From: Cherax quadricarinatus
Lineage: Eukaryota; Arthropoda; Malacostraca; Decapoda; Parastacidae
Length of the DNA: 64,000 nt
NCBI RefSeq assembly: GCF_038502225.1
Contig: NW_027195234.1
Coordinates: 1 to 64,000 of the forward strand
Direction: 5' to 3'
Shown here in pieces: positions 45,117-54,579 of the stretch (position 1 is the first letter of the stretch; each line of letters starts with the position of its first letter). Under the pieces are notes generated by a model, which worked only from the letters and a program-made list of their open reading frames with translations, ran no database searches and had not been told where the DNA came from. The position numbers and the translations under genes were made by a program.

Positions 45117-47859
45117 GGCGATTCAGTTCAACGTACGTTCTTACTTTACAATTAGACACCTACTGGCCGAGCTCCTTGAAGCAGAGAGGCCAGATATTGT
45201 TTTGCTAAACAGTACCTGCCTCAAAGCCCCTCAATGTATCCGCCATTATGGTTATACTGCACTACAGTCCCCCTATGATCCCCACGATGGGGTTGCCATC
45301 CTTGTCAATTCCAACATAAAACATGAATTTCTCCCAATCCCTTTTATTCACCAACACTGTCTTGCGGTCAGAATACACACCCACCTTGGCCCCTTTATCT
45401 TTTTCACCACCTATGCTCGCCCAAACACTACTCTCAACATACACGACCTCTCCTTAGTCTTCAACTACACCAACACACCAACTTACCTACTAGCTGACAT
45501 GAATGCCAAACACACTGCCTTTCATCACACCAGTAACAACCAACTTGGTCACCAATTACTCAACTTCACAAACCATAAACACCTAATTCATCTTGGCCCA
45601 GACTTCAATACCTTCTTCAACCACACGGGCCAAGGCAAACCAGACATCATTCTGGCAAACCGAGCCAGCTCTCTATTTCAACATTACATCTCACCTGGCC
45701 CTATTACAGGCTCTGATCACATCCCAGTCATCTTACACATCTCCTCCAACCCTATCCTCATTCCAACCACACCTTCATTCTCCTACAAGAACGCTGACTG
45801 GGATGCTTTCAAACAACACATAGACAATATTAACCTCACCTATGACTACAACAACAAACCTATCTCTGACATCGATACTCAACTTGATCTCATCCAGGAC
45901 ACCATTACACAAGCAGCCAACATCGCAATACCAAAGAAAACTCACACCACTCGTTATTCCTTCAAACCGTCACTCAGAACAAGAAGACTAATTATCTGCT
46001 ACCACAACCGCTTCCTCTACAACACACATAGATTTAATCAAGTCCGATTAGATCTCACTTACCTTAGAAACAACATTTTACACAGCCTAGACCAAGACCA
46101 CAACAATCACTGGTCACGACTAATACAACAAGCGGACAGGCAGCGTGTTAAAAACACTAAAGCCTTCTGGAACTTTATCAAAAAAATCAGAGGCACTACT
46201 CCCACCAACAAATTCAAACACATCACCCACAACAACACACACATCTCAGACCCACAGGCTGCTACCAACATCTTCAAACACATCTGGGAGAACATCTTCC
46301 ACGCTCACCCACCTCACCCTAACGTTATTCAACACATTCAGAACATAGAACACTGGAACACTGCACACACACAAGAAACAACACCAGACAGCCACATACA
46401 TCTAGACACTCTTACCTCCTCCCAAGAACTCGACACTCCTTTCACCAACACAGACATTAAAACTCTCCTCAGACACCTTCCTCCAAAGGCTCCTGGTGCC
46501 TCTGGCCTAAACCATATTATCCTGAAACACCTTCCTGACTCTATCATTACTGCCTACACAAACCTCCTCAATGCCTCCCTTGCCTCTGGATACTTCCCTT
46601 CCCTCTTCAAAGCTGCTACTGCTATCCTCCTTCCTAAACCCAATAAAGACCACTCTGACCCTAGAAACTATCGCCCTATCAGCCTCCTCGAAACTTTAGG
46701 AAAACTCTTTGAAAAACTCATTAATCATCGCCTTCGCAGATACCTGGAACATAATTCTCTACTTTCAGATGGCCAGTTTGGCTTCAGAACACACAGATCC
46801 ACACAGGATGCCATTAACATCATTCTCAACTACATCCACATAAACACAAAACAAAGAAACAGGACAGCCCTGGTTGCAAAAGACGTTGAAAAAGCTTTTG
46901 ACACTGTGTGGCACGAGGGGCTCAAGTACAAACTCTGCACTAACTTCAACCTGCCTCTCAATACTCGTAAACTCCTCTGCAACTTCCTAGACGGCCGTAC
47001 CATGAGAATCAAATTCCAAGGCTGTTACTCTGACTACTTCACACTAAATGCTGGAGTACCCCAGGGATCTGTCCTTTCCCCTACCCTCTACATTTTATAC
47101 ACTAACGACATTCCAACACCTATATACCACAACTCCATCACACTAGCCTATGCAGACGACATTACACAACTTATCACTCATGCCAATATAGATACACTCA
47201 CACACAAAACACAAAATGAGGTTGACAGGATAGCCATCTGGGAACAAAAATGGAGGATCAAAACCAATGCAGCAAAATCCAGCATTACGTATTTTAACTA
47301 CAGGAAACGTGATCCTCCATTACCTGTCGAACTCAGAACAGCTGACACCCGCACTTACTTCCCTATCACACAATCTGTCACTGTCCTTGGCGTTAATCTT
47401 GACTACCTTCTTCGTTTACACGGACACATTCACTCAAGGCATGCAATAGCTAGTAAGGCCCTTGCGGGCCTCTACAAGCTGAAACATGCCTCTCAACGCA
47501 CCAAACTACACCTCTACAAATCCCTAATACGTCCTCTGATAACTTACTCTCCTCTAGCCCTCTCTCTTGCAGCAAAAACAAACTTACTTAAACTGCAGCG
47601 TGTCCAGAACAAGGCGCTGCGCTGGGTGCTTGATGTCAGATGGGAGGACTTCGCCACAAGCGAGTCTCTCCATGCCCAGTTAGACGTCCCTGCGCTGAAT
47701 CTGTACTGGAAGAGGCTCAGTGACAGACAGATAGACAAACTTGAGACACGACATGACTACTGGACCTCTCTCCTTGACGAAGACATTCGCAGACCCACAA
47801 ACCAACACAACCTTTTCTACTCCTTGCATGATCCTGCTCCTAACCCTACTTACAAATAA
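45106..47859 (+). CDS. Jockey-like LINE ORF2: AP endonuclease and reverse transcriptase
   Basis: The frame opens after a stop at 45103 and runs 917 codons. Conserved endonuclease sequence (IQFNVRSYFTIRHLLAEL, RPDIVLLNST) begins at about residue 6, before any ATG in this frame; the first in-frame ATG I see is inside the endonuclease near 45499. Endonuclease motifs: HDGVAILVNS, TYARPN, LLADMNAKH, GSDHIPVIL. RT motifs: RNYRPISLLETLGK, KDVEKAFDTVWHEG, GVPQGSVLSPTLY, and catalytic YADD at 47149-47160. The C-terminus has LHLYKSLIRPLITYS. The enzyme nicks target DNA and primes reverse transcription from it. No internal stops. Initiation without ATG suggests translational coupling or frameshifting from ORF1. 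Confidence 0.9.
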   Translation: MTFKAIQFNVRSYFTIRHLLAELLEAERPDIVLLNSTCLKAPQCIRHYGYTALQSPYDPHDGVAILVNSNIKHEFLPIPFIHQHCLAVRIHTHLGPFIFFTTYARPNTTLNIHDLSLVFNYTNTPTYLLADMNAKHTAFHHTSNNQLGHQLLNFTNHKHLIHLGPDFNTFFNHTGQGKPDIILANRASSLFQHYISPGPITGSDHIPVILHISSNPILIPTTPSFSYKNADWDAFKQHIDNINLTYDYNNKPISDIDTQLDLIQDTITQAANIAIPKKTHTTRYSFKPSLRTRRLIICYHNRFLYNTHRFNQVRLDLTYLRNNILHSLDQDHNNHWSRLIQQADRQRVKNTKAFWNFIKKIRGTTPTNKFKHITHNNTHISDPQAATNIFKHIWENIFHAHPPHPNVIQHIQNIEHWNTAHTQETTPDSHIHLDTLTSSQELDTPFTNTDIKTLLRHLPPKAPGASGLNHIILKHLPDSIITAYTNLLNASLASGYFPSLFKAATAILLPKPNKDHSDPRNYRPISLLETLGKLFEKLINHRLRRYLEHNSLLSDGQFGFRTHRSTQDAINIILNYIHINTKQRNRTALVAKDVEKAFDTVWHEGLKYKLCTNFNLPLNTRKLLCNFLDGRTMRIKFQGCYSDYFTLNAGVPQGSVLSPTLYILYTNDIPTPIYHNSITLAYADDITQLITHANIDTLTHKTQNEVDRIAIWEQKWRIKTNAAKSSITYFNYRKRDPPLPVELRTADTRTYFPITQSVTVLGVNLDYLLRLHGHIHSRHAIASKALAGLYKLKHASQRTKLHLYKSLIRPLITYSPLALSLAAKTNLLKLQRVQNKALRWVLDVRWEDFATSESLHAQLDVPALNLYWKRLSDRQIDKLETRHDYWTSLLDEDIRRPTNQHNLFYSLHDPAPNPTYK

Positions 47860-48200
47860 CCTTGGATCCGCTGACAGGTACCTTCTAAGACAGGTACCAT
47901 TCTCTGACCCACGTTCGCCTTAGCTTTTTTGGGTTAAGACATGACTCAGTTCTGCACTCCTCTCTAGCTCTAAACGTCGCAAGTCCCTTACTCCCAGCTC
48001 ACCCCACCGGAGTCCCAACAGAAGAACCGGAATTTCTCTTTTCAATATCTGTCCCACGATCGCCTTTGCTGCTGGGTTAAGCCCTGGCTCTATTTCTACG
48101 ACTAAGAACACTCCTCTCCAGCACTATTCTTCGTCTGTCCCGTCTTCCCCGCTCATCCCATTTGGGATCTTACCTGAACTTTCGTTCGTTCGTTCGTACT
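47860..48200 (+). other. 3' UTR of the Jockey-like LINE
   Basis: Contains two related copies of a block (CCCACGTTCGCCTTAGC...GGGTTAAG near 47910 and CCCACGATCGCCTTTGC...GGGTTAAG near 48053) and ends in a TTCG repeat. A TTCG repeat also occurs at 53864-53878. Confidence 0.6.
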
Positions 48201-48270
48201 TCAACTTCAACATGTTAGAGAGCAGACATCAGACATCGCTTATCAGTCATCCAGGCACTGCTTACTCACG

Positions 48271-49788
48271 ATGCATTACTCTAACAGAGTAAAGATCAAA
48301 CCAGCGAGTGGCACAACCAATGAGTCGTCCAAACTAGCACTTGCAGCTGTCGTTAGTGGCAGGCTGCAAGTCAAATGTAATGCGATTTTATCGCTCAAAG
48401 AGGCCTTTGTTGTCGTCTGTACAGACGACACAGAGGCTGAGAAACTACTTACCACCACTGCTACTACCACTCTACGAGACCAGGGATTTCTTGTCTTGAC
48501 TTCCCCAGCACTGAGGGCCAGGAGAACTGTGTTCCTCAAGCGACTCGACAACCTTATCACTGTACAGGCCACTGAAGAAATCAAGTCATCTATCGAAGCA
48601 AAGAACCCTTGGGCCAAGGTGGACTTCATTACTAAAATACCTAATGCTTCATCCATGCTGAAGGTCACCTTCAGTGACGTCAACATGGCAGCCAGAGCTC
48701 TCGCTGAGGGCCTGGCTATTCACTACTTCCACATCAACCCAGCCTTCATCGAAGCAGAGAAATTCCAACATATCTCACAGTGCTATAATTGTTACTCATA
48801 CTTACACACCACAAATGATTGTCCTACCAAGGACAAGAAGTTCTGCTCCACCTGTGGCCGTGAGGGTCATGACTTCAAGAATTGCACTACTGCTTCACCA
48901 CCTAAATGCTTGAACTGCAAGAATGACCACCATACTCTTGCTGCCAGGTGCCCTACCAGAAGAGACATACTCAAGAAACAACAACAACAAAAGAAACCCA
49001 ACCCACAAGCAACCACATATTCTGCTATCGCCAAGCTTCAAGCAGACACTACCAAGATACTACATGCCACGCAAGCTGCTCCCACCACTTCCCTGCCAGC
49101 ACCTACTGCCGACTCCACCAAGATTCTTTGTTGCATTATGTATGCTCATGTACAGAATGCAGCTGAGCCTGGTTCCTTCAACACCACCATCAATGAACTT
49201 TTCAAACTAAATAATATGCCTGGCCTCACATTCCCTGCATCACCACCTTCCACTGAGATCCTAAAATCTACTGCAAATATTACCAGCATCACCGCTGCTC
49301 CACCGCTGTCACAACCTCCACTAGACACAGAGATGGACCAATCAGAGACCTCTGAGACGTCGGCAAAACCCACCAATGAGAGTCCACTACCGCTTTCATC
49401 CACTGCTAGAGCAACTGACCAGTCGGAAATCTCGCCTTCACCAGTTCAGCCACCAGCCAAGAAAGCAAAAACACAAGACACTGCGGATGCACCTCACGGT
49501 GCCACTGTCACTGACACTGCTGCACCACAACAAGTCCGATATCTGAAGGGTGTATACTTCTACACAACCAAGGAGTATAAGAACACAATGCTGTCTTCAG
49601 AAATCCATCATCACCTCCAGGACGGAACAGTCAAGTATACCTACGACCAAACTGCTACATACACCACTGCAGACATGACCAGACTACTCACTGCCAACAC
49701 CCAACACCTTGTGGAAGTCAAGTACACCTCAAAGAGGAAATTCAGGATGCTTCAGAATAGGGACCTTGAAGACGGTACCCTCGTCTAG
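48271..49788 (+). CDS. Jockey-like LINE ORF1 (zinc-knuckle protein), full-length copy
   Basis: 505 codons from an ATG, uninterrupted. The N-terminal domain matches the copy at 42327 (KIKP..GTTNESSKLALAAVV, VVCTDDTEAEKL, IPNASSMLKVTFSD). Three zinc knuckles lie at about 172-225 (CYNCYSYLHTTNDC, CSTCGREGHDFKNC, CLNCKNDHHTLAARC). A low-complexity middle follows, then a C-terminal part with RYLKGVYFYTTKEYKNTML and KYTSKRKFRMLQ that I do not recognise. It is not followed by ORF2: a LINE-like 3' tail begins within ~130 bp of the stop. I infer an internally deleted, ORF1-only element. Confidence 0.85.
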   Translation: MHYSNRVKIKPASGTTNESSKLALAAVVSGRLQVKCNAILSLKEAFVVVCTDDTEAEKLLTTTATTTLRDQGFLVLTSPALRARRTVFLKRLDNLITVQATEEIKSSIEAKNPWAKVDFITKIPNASSMLKVTFSDVNMAARALAEGLAIHYFHINPAFIEAEKFQHISQCYNCYSYLHTTNDCPTKDKKFCSTCGREGHDFKNCTTASPPKCLNCKNDHHTLAARCPTRRDILKKQQQQKKPNPQATTYSAIAKLQADTTKILHATQAAPTTSLPAPTADSTKILCCIMYAHVQNAAEPGSFNTTINELFKLNNMPGLTFPASPPSTEILKSTANITSITAAPPLSQPPLDTEMDQSETSETSAKPTNESPLPLSSTARATDQSEISPSPVQPPAKKAKTQDTADAPHGATVTDTAAPQQVRYLKGVYFYTTKEYKNTMLSSEIHHHLQDGTVKYTYDQTATYTTADMTRLLTANTQHLVEVKYTSKRKFRMLQNRDLEDGTLV

Positions 49789-50055
49789 CACGACTATCCA
49801 TGACCACTCACCCAGCACTTTGCTGTCCGCTAAAGCTGGGGTGTGGCTCCAATCAACCCTGTAACTGCTGCCTCTGCCCGACTGCGCTTCTCTTTGGGGA
49901 AGTCAGCGCAAGATAGAAGAAGACGACATCCTCCAACCGGAGGGCCAAGAAAGAAGAAAGATGATTATCGTCACCCCCCACCCGGGGGGCCACTGCCGGG
50001 TCACCATCTGGAGAAGACCTGGGCCAGAAGGACCTGCGAATCAACATGAATGAAA
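49789..50055 (+). mobile_element. LINE 3' tail behind the ORF1-only copy
   Basis: Contains GGAGGGCCAAGAAAGAAGAA, CACCATCTGGAGAAGACCTG and ends near ATGAATGAAAATGA. The inverse complement of this block is the insertion at 56032-56180, which ends in AATGAATGAATG. A shared end plus a simple-repeat terminus identifies it as a LINE 3' end. Confidence 0.65.
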
Positions 50056-50305
50056 ATGAACACCAACACACGACACTCCACACAGGAGAGCACAGCGCTA
50101 GCACGATCGACACCATGCATTGCCCTTCTAGGGCATGGTTGGTGCCAGAGCCCGAGTATGTACCTTACAAGATGAGGGGGGTACTTGTGCCTCCTCCCAT
50201 GGGAGACTTAGGTCTCAGACACTCCCTAGACAGGGAGCCAGTGCCGGGCCACCACTTGGAAGGGCCCGGGCCGGGAAAATACCGGCGAATCTTTAACAAC
50301 AACAA
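50056..50305 (+). mobile_element. Second related LINE tail ending in (AAC)n
   Basis: GCCGGGCCACCACTTGGAAG, CCCGGGCCGGGAAAATACCG, then CGAATCTTTAACAACAACAAC-type ending at 50305. The 50235-50290 part is a diverged version of the preceding tail, so this is either a second 5'-truncated insertion or a tandem tail. Confidence 0.6.
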
Positions 50306-50519
50306 CTGTTTCATACAATGGAACAATGCTCTTCTCCAGACTGAGGGACTGACCACCTCAAAACTTTAAGGGTGATGGACTGATTACATCGTCTTCAAGT
50401 ATCTTCTGCTTCTATCAACTTTTCTGTACTTGACTGAACTGAGCAGCATAATCTAAAAGCCTACTGTGTAGGCGAAACGTTTCATAATAAAGATACCTAA
50501 CTGTTGCATATGTGTCTTA
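50306..50519 (+). mobile_element. Half of a hairpin-family element
   Basis: Matches the right arm of the foldback at 41820-42010: GGAACAATGCTCTTCTCC, CTACTGTGTAGGCGAAACG, TGTTGCATATGTGTCTTAC. Here the CTGA...AAGCC stretch carries an 18-20-bp insertion (ACTGAGCAGCATAATC), which would break the core. It ends exactly where CR1-like sequence begins. Confidence 0.8.
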
Positions 50520-52507
50520 CACTCTCTGCTTTCTATTGGTAAGCCATGCCTCAATCCATGCTAGAACTTTACCTCCTATACCATGAGCTGCCACTTTTCT
50601 TAAGAGTCTCTTGTGAGGTACTCTGTCGAAGGCTTTACTAAAATCCAAATAAACAATATCATATTCCTTATCACTGTCAACTGCCTCAAATGTTCTATTG
50701 AAGAACGTCAGTAAGTTTGTCAGGCAGGAACGACCTCTCGTGAATCCATGCTGAGATTCATTTATCAAGTTATGCTCTTCAAGGTGACTTCTGATAATGT
50801 CAGCTATAATTGATTCTAATAACTTGCCCACTATAGATGTCAGGCTTATAGGACGGTAATTTGACGGAGTGGACTTATCCCCTGATTTGAATATAGGAAC
50901 CACATTAGCCATCTTCCACATCTCTGGCACAACACTGGTAAGGATGGACGCATTGAATACACTCGTTAATGGCTGACTAAGCTCCATCTTGCATTCCTTA
51001 AGTACCCTTGAAAACAACTCATCGGGTCCCGGGGACTTATTTTGTTTCAGTTTGTCTATCTGTTTAATAACCATGTCCCTCGTGACAGTAATATTAGTTA
51101 ACTTGAATTCATCAGGAACTAAATAATTGTTAATTACTGGAATCTCATTTACATCTTCCTGTGTAAAAACTGACAAAAAATAGTCATTAAATAAGGAACA
51201 CATTTCCAGTTCATTATCCGTCAGCTGTCCATTCCCAGATTTCAGAGGTCCTACTTTTTCCTTCACCTTCGTCCTATACACTTGAAAGAACCCCTTTGGA
51301 TTAGTCTTTGATTCATTAGCAACTCTAATTTCATAGTCACGTTTAGCCTTTCTAATCGCTTTTTTTACTTCGCTTTTAAGCTGAACATATTGGTCAGTAA
51401 GGTTAACCTCTCCTCTTCTGATGCGCCTATAAATTCCCCTTTTCTCCCCTAATAGATGCTTTAGCCTCCTGTTAACCCATTTGGGATCGTTATTATTAGA
51501 CCTAATTTCTCTCTGGGGAATGTATATACTCTGGGCAGATCCCTTCATATTCATAAGTATGATTATCGTCAATAAAATCATTAGCTAGATAACCCCAATC
51601 AAGATTAGACAGATGTTCCCTAAGTCCATTATAATCGGCAGAACGAAAATCGGGGATTTTTACTGTATTATCATTATTCTTGCATTCCCAATTAATGCTA
51701 AAGGTGATGGATTTGTGATCACTTGCGCCAAGCTCTTCAGTGATCTCCAGATTATTCACGAGTGTTTCCTTATTTGACAAGACTAGGTCTAGCAAATTAT
51801 TACCCCTGGTAGGTTCAGTTACACTCTGTTTCAGAAAACAGTCCTGAACTGTTTCCATGAAGTCACTGGACTCTAGATTACCTGTCAAAGAATTCCAGTC
51901 AATTTGGCTAAAGTTAAAGTCCCCTACTATGACTACGTTACTGTGTACAGAAGCCCTAACAATTTCGTCCCAAAGAAGTCTCCCTCTATCGTGATCCAAG
52001 CCTGGAGGTCGGTATATTACACCTAGAATTAGTTTTTCTTGACCCTCCACGAACTCTACCCAAACAGACTCTGTTACTGCTCCATCTATTTTTATACCTG
52101 TTTTTATGCAACAATTAATATTTTCTCTAGCATACAATGCAACTCCTCCCCCCTTCCCTTTACATCTATCCACATTGAATAACTTAAATCCCTGAATATT
52201 ACACTCAGCAGTCATATCCCGACTCTTTAAATCATACCACATTTCAGTTAATGCAATGATATCAAAGTTCCCAGCACATGCTACCAAACGTTGTTCATTC
52301 AATTTTATTTCTTGCACTTCGACTGTTAGCATAAAATACCATCATATGTTTTTTCTTCTGCACATTTTTCCTATTCATCTTTGTTTTTACACAATTTCTG
52401 AAATTATCATTACCCAGAGTTACTCCATGACAGTTACTATTAAGATTCTTAATATCAGAGCATAAGTCAATATATCCATACTCATTATTAATCATTTCTA
52501 AACCCAT
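50520..52507 (-). pseudogene. CR1-like ORF2: endonuclease and partial RT, two frameshifts
   Basis: Starts at an ATG 14 bp after the ORF1 stop. N-terminal MMVFYANSRSARNKIE leads to a frameshift near 52300. The AP-endonuclease follows: DIIALTEMWYD, KGGGVALYAREN, VIYRPPGLD, IVGDFNFSQIDWNS, LDLVLSN, LGASDHKSITF. A second shift lies near 51540. The RT part has NYRPISLTSIVGKLLESII, NESQHGFTRGRSCLTNLLTF and VYLDFSKAFDRVPHKRLL, and stops at TNRKQRV, before the GVPQG and FADD motifs. It cannot be functional as it stands. Motifs place it in the CR1/L2 group. Confidence 0.9.
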
Positions 52508-52521
52508 ACCTCTAACTAATC

Positions 52522-53076
52522 CTAGTTTAAAGTCCTAACAACCCCCTCAACTGAGTTAGCAAGAAAACCCACACCTGCCCTGGATAAGTGAACCCCATCC
52601 CTGGCATACATGTCATTTCGGCCATAGAAGTTGTCCCAGTTGTCAATGAATGGTACTGCATTATCCTTACAGTGTTTATCCAGCCAACAATTAATACCAA
52701 TTGCTCTGGACAACCATTCATTACCAACACCTCTTCTTGGCAAAATGCCACATATAACAGGGCGCCCCCCCTTCTTCCTAATCATGTCTATAGCTGTCCT
52801 GAACTTTCTAACTAAATCCTCACTTCTACGCTTGCCTACATCATTGCCTCCAGCACTGAGGCAAATAATAGGATTGATCCCATTACCGTTCATGATGTTG
52901 TCAAGCCGGCTAACAATGTCCTCCATCCCAGCCCCAGGAAAGCATACCCTTTGTCTCCTACTCCTGTCCTTCAAGCAGAATGCCCTATCCATGTATCTAA
53001 CCTGGCTATCCCCAACAACAACAATATTCTTACCTTCCTTGTTGTCGTTCGTCGTGACGATCCCAGATGAAGCCAT
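52522..53076 (-). CDS. CR1-like LINE ORF1 SGNH/GDSL esterase domain
   Basis: 184 codons from the ATG at 53076. It shows the SGNH hydrolase blocks in order: VVVGDSQ (residues 19-25, nucleophile S24), FPGAG (46-50), LSAGGNDVG (73-81, with N78) and ARDGVHLS (158-165, D160 and H163). All four SGNH residues and the catalytic triad are present. Esterase domains in ORF1 are established for CR1-type LINEs, where their substrate and role are not settled. Upstream, an in-frame TGA (53077-53079) separates this from more ORF1-like sequence (VVYVDDIFVLCPEDSRH), so the complete ORF1 was longer and this copy is probably broken there. Confidence 0.88.
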   Translation of the reverse strand: MASSGIVTTNDNKEGKNIVVVGDSQVRYMDRAFCLKDRSRRQRVCFPGAGMEDIVSRLDNIMNGNGINPIICLSAGGNDVGKRRSEDLVRKFRTAIDMIRKKGGRPVICGILPRRGVGNEWLSRAIGINCWLDKHCKDNAVPFIDNWDNFYGRNDMYARDGVHLSRAGVGFLANSVEGVVRTLN

Positions 53077-53143
53077 TCAGTGCCTAGAGTCTTCAGGACA
53101 AAGAACAAAGATGTCATCTACATACACAACTTTCCTTGTATGA

Positions 53144-53419
53144 GTGAATATCAAAATGGTATACAATACCGACAGGTTGGTAGGTAAGACACATAGGTAA
53201 CAGTTAGGTAACTTTATTCAGAAACGTTTTACCTACACAGTAGGCTTCTTCAGTTCTTCAGTAGAGTACAGAAATTAGGCAGGAGTAGTAGAGATGTGTA
53301 GACTATGTAATCAGTCCATCACCCTTGAAGTCGTAGATTTGAGGTTGTCAGTCCCTCAGCCTGGAGATGTTCTGTTCCATAGTCTGGAACTATCTGTTGC
53401 CTATGTGTCTTACCTACCT
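53144..53419 (-). mobile_element. Hairpin-family element inserted in CR1 ORF1, with target duplication
   Basis: A minus-sense element beginning TATCAAAATGGTATACAATA and carrying ACGTTTTACCTACACAGTAG. Its right edge is an opposite-sense tail (TGTTGCCTATGTGTCTTACC). Flanks TTCCTTGTATGA (about 53132-53143) and TTCTTTGTATGA (about 53420-53431) match at 11 of 12, indicating a target-site duplication. CR1 ORF1 coding sequence resumes on the far side. This copy shows directly that the family is mobile. Confidence 0.8.
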
Positions 53420-53510
53420 TTCTTTGTATGAATCTTAGTCCTGGCTTCGTCTCTGTAGATGCCTTCCTTTCCCATTACATTGTAAAATGCTCCACACTTC
53501 AGAACACCCC

Positions 53511-54010
53511 TGACTTAACCTGTTTCTTTTTTCCTCCTTCTCCTTTTCTCTTTCTCCTTTGGGTTTTCTTTCTTCTGCCTTGGGTATTTGGTCCATTATT
53601 ATTTCCCCCACTTCCTCTGTGTTTTTGTTCCTGCCTTTTGTGGGCCCCTAGCTCCCTTGTGGGCCCCTAGCTCCCTTGTGGGCCCCTAGCTCCCTTGTGG
53701 GCCCCTAGCTCCCTTGCAGTGCTCCTCTTTCTTAGTATTTGACTCGCTCCACTATACTACTACTACCTCTACGACTACCTCTCTTCCTCTTTTCCTACTA
53801 CCTCTCTTGTCCCGTCCCTGTCTGTTGGCCTATGTATACTACCTTTCCCTCTGCTTTCTGTTAACGTTCGTTCGTTCGTGCTTTCTGTTAGTGAGACTTT
53901 GTAAATGGTCGAAGTCGGACTGAAACGTCGTCGTGAGCTCCTCTCTCCTGTGTGCGGGTTATTTGTGTATTGCTCCAGTCACGGTATTGTGCCTTTTTGT
54001 TATTTATTGA
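53511..54010. mobile_element. Decayed retroelement 3' region
   Basis: Pyrimidine-rich at 53515-53620. Four copies of a 19-bp unit, GTGGGCCCCTAGCTCCCTT, lie at 53640-53716. A TTCG repeat at 53864-53878 is flanked by TGCTTTCTGTTA on both sides (53852-53863, 53879-53890). Downstream, GGTCGAAGTCGGACTGAAAC and TGTGCGGGTTATTTGTGTAT form a phrase I recognise as a dispersed decapod repeat. Confidence 0.55.
53640..53716. repeat. 19-bp tandem repeat, four copies
   Basis: Four exact or nearly exact copies of GTGGGCCCCTAGCTCCCTT. GGGCCC is palindromic in each. Confidence 0.95.
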
Positions 54011-54539
54011 TATCCATTTTAACCATGCCTTGTTACCAATTCTTGTGGAGTAAAGCCTATAGGGCCAGGAGTCTTACCAAATAATATGGTAAACATTAGT
54101 ATTACATCCATAATGACCATTATGATTATTTTTTCCAATTAATTGGAAAGTAGGCATAATTTTTTCTGCTTTGCTCTCATTCTGGTTAGAGTCTGAGTTA
54201 AATATCCAAATTAGGTTCTATTGAAAAAATTAATGCAATCATGAAACAACAGTTATTAATGGTAAGTCTTAATTTCATCTGAACTTAACCCACTTATTTC
54301 CTTTCCTAACTTCATTTCATCCTCAGTAGGATAATAAAATTGGCACCATTTATTTCTTTGTCACCATTAAAAATTACCGAATATTCAGTAGAACCAAAAC
54401 GGTGAACCTGGCATTCTTTTTTCAGATCATTGATATAATATCATGCCTGATGGAATGTATAAATCGAAGAGGCCTCCTGGATGTCAACAATGGCAGGCAA
54501 AAAATTAAAAAGTTCAGCTAATGCGAAAAATGGCTGAGT
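54011..54539. other. Probable non-coding hAT sequence upstream of the transposase
   Basis: AT-rich. It includes GGCACCATTTATTTCTTTGT, reminiscent of the subterminal GACACC phrases. No domain. Confidence 0.4.
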
Positions 54540-54579
54540 CTATGGTTCAGTATCTCAGTGTTATCTTACTGATAACACT

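Larger units (their letters stand above)
43131..48200 (+). mobile_element. Apparently intact Jockey-like LINE
   Basis: Leader 43131-43508, ORF1 43509-45116, ORF2 45106-47859, 3' UTR to a TTCG repeat at 48181-48197. Both ORFs are uninterrupted, suggesting a young insertion. ORF2 sequence places it near the Jockey clade (YADD catalytic motif, Jockey-like endonuclease). The 5' end is inferred from the break in the neighbouring ORF1. I did not find a clear target duplication. Confidence 0.8.
50520..53510 (-). mobile_element. CR1-like LINE with esterase ORF1, 3'-truncated
   Basis: Reading the minus strand: an ORF1 N-terminal remnant (53431-53510), a hairpin-element insertion (53144-53419), the ORF1 esterase domain (53076-52522), then ORF2 (from 52507) with endonuclease and half of RT. 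It ends at 50520 against a hairpin element. Loss of the 3' half is opposite to the usual 5' truncation of LINEs, so a later deletion or rearrangement is implied. Confidence 0.85.
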
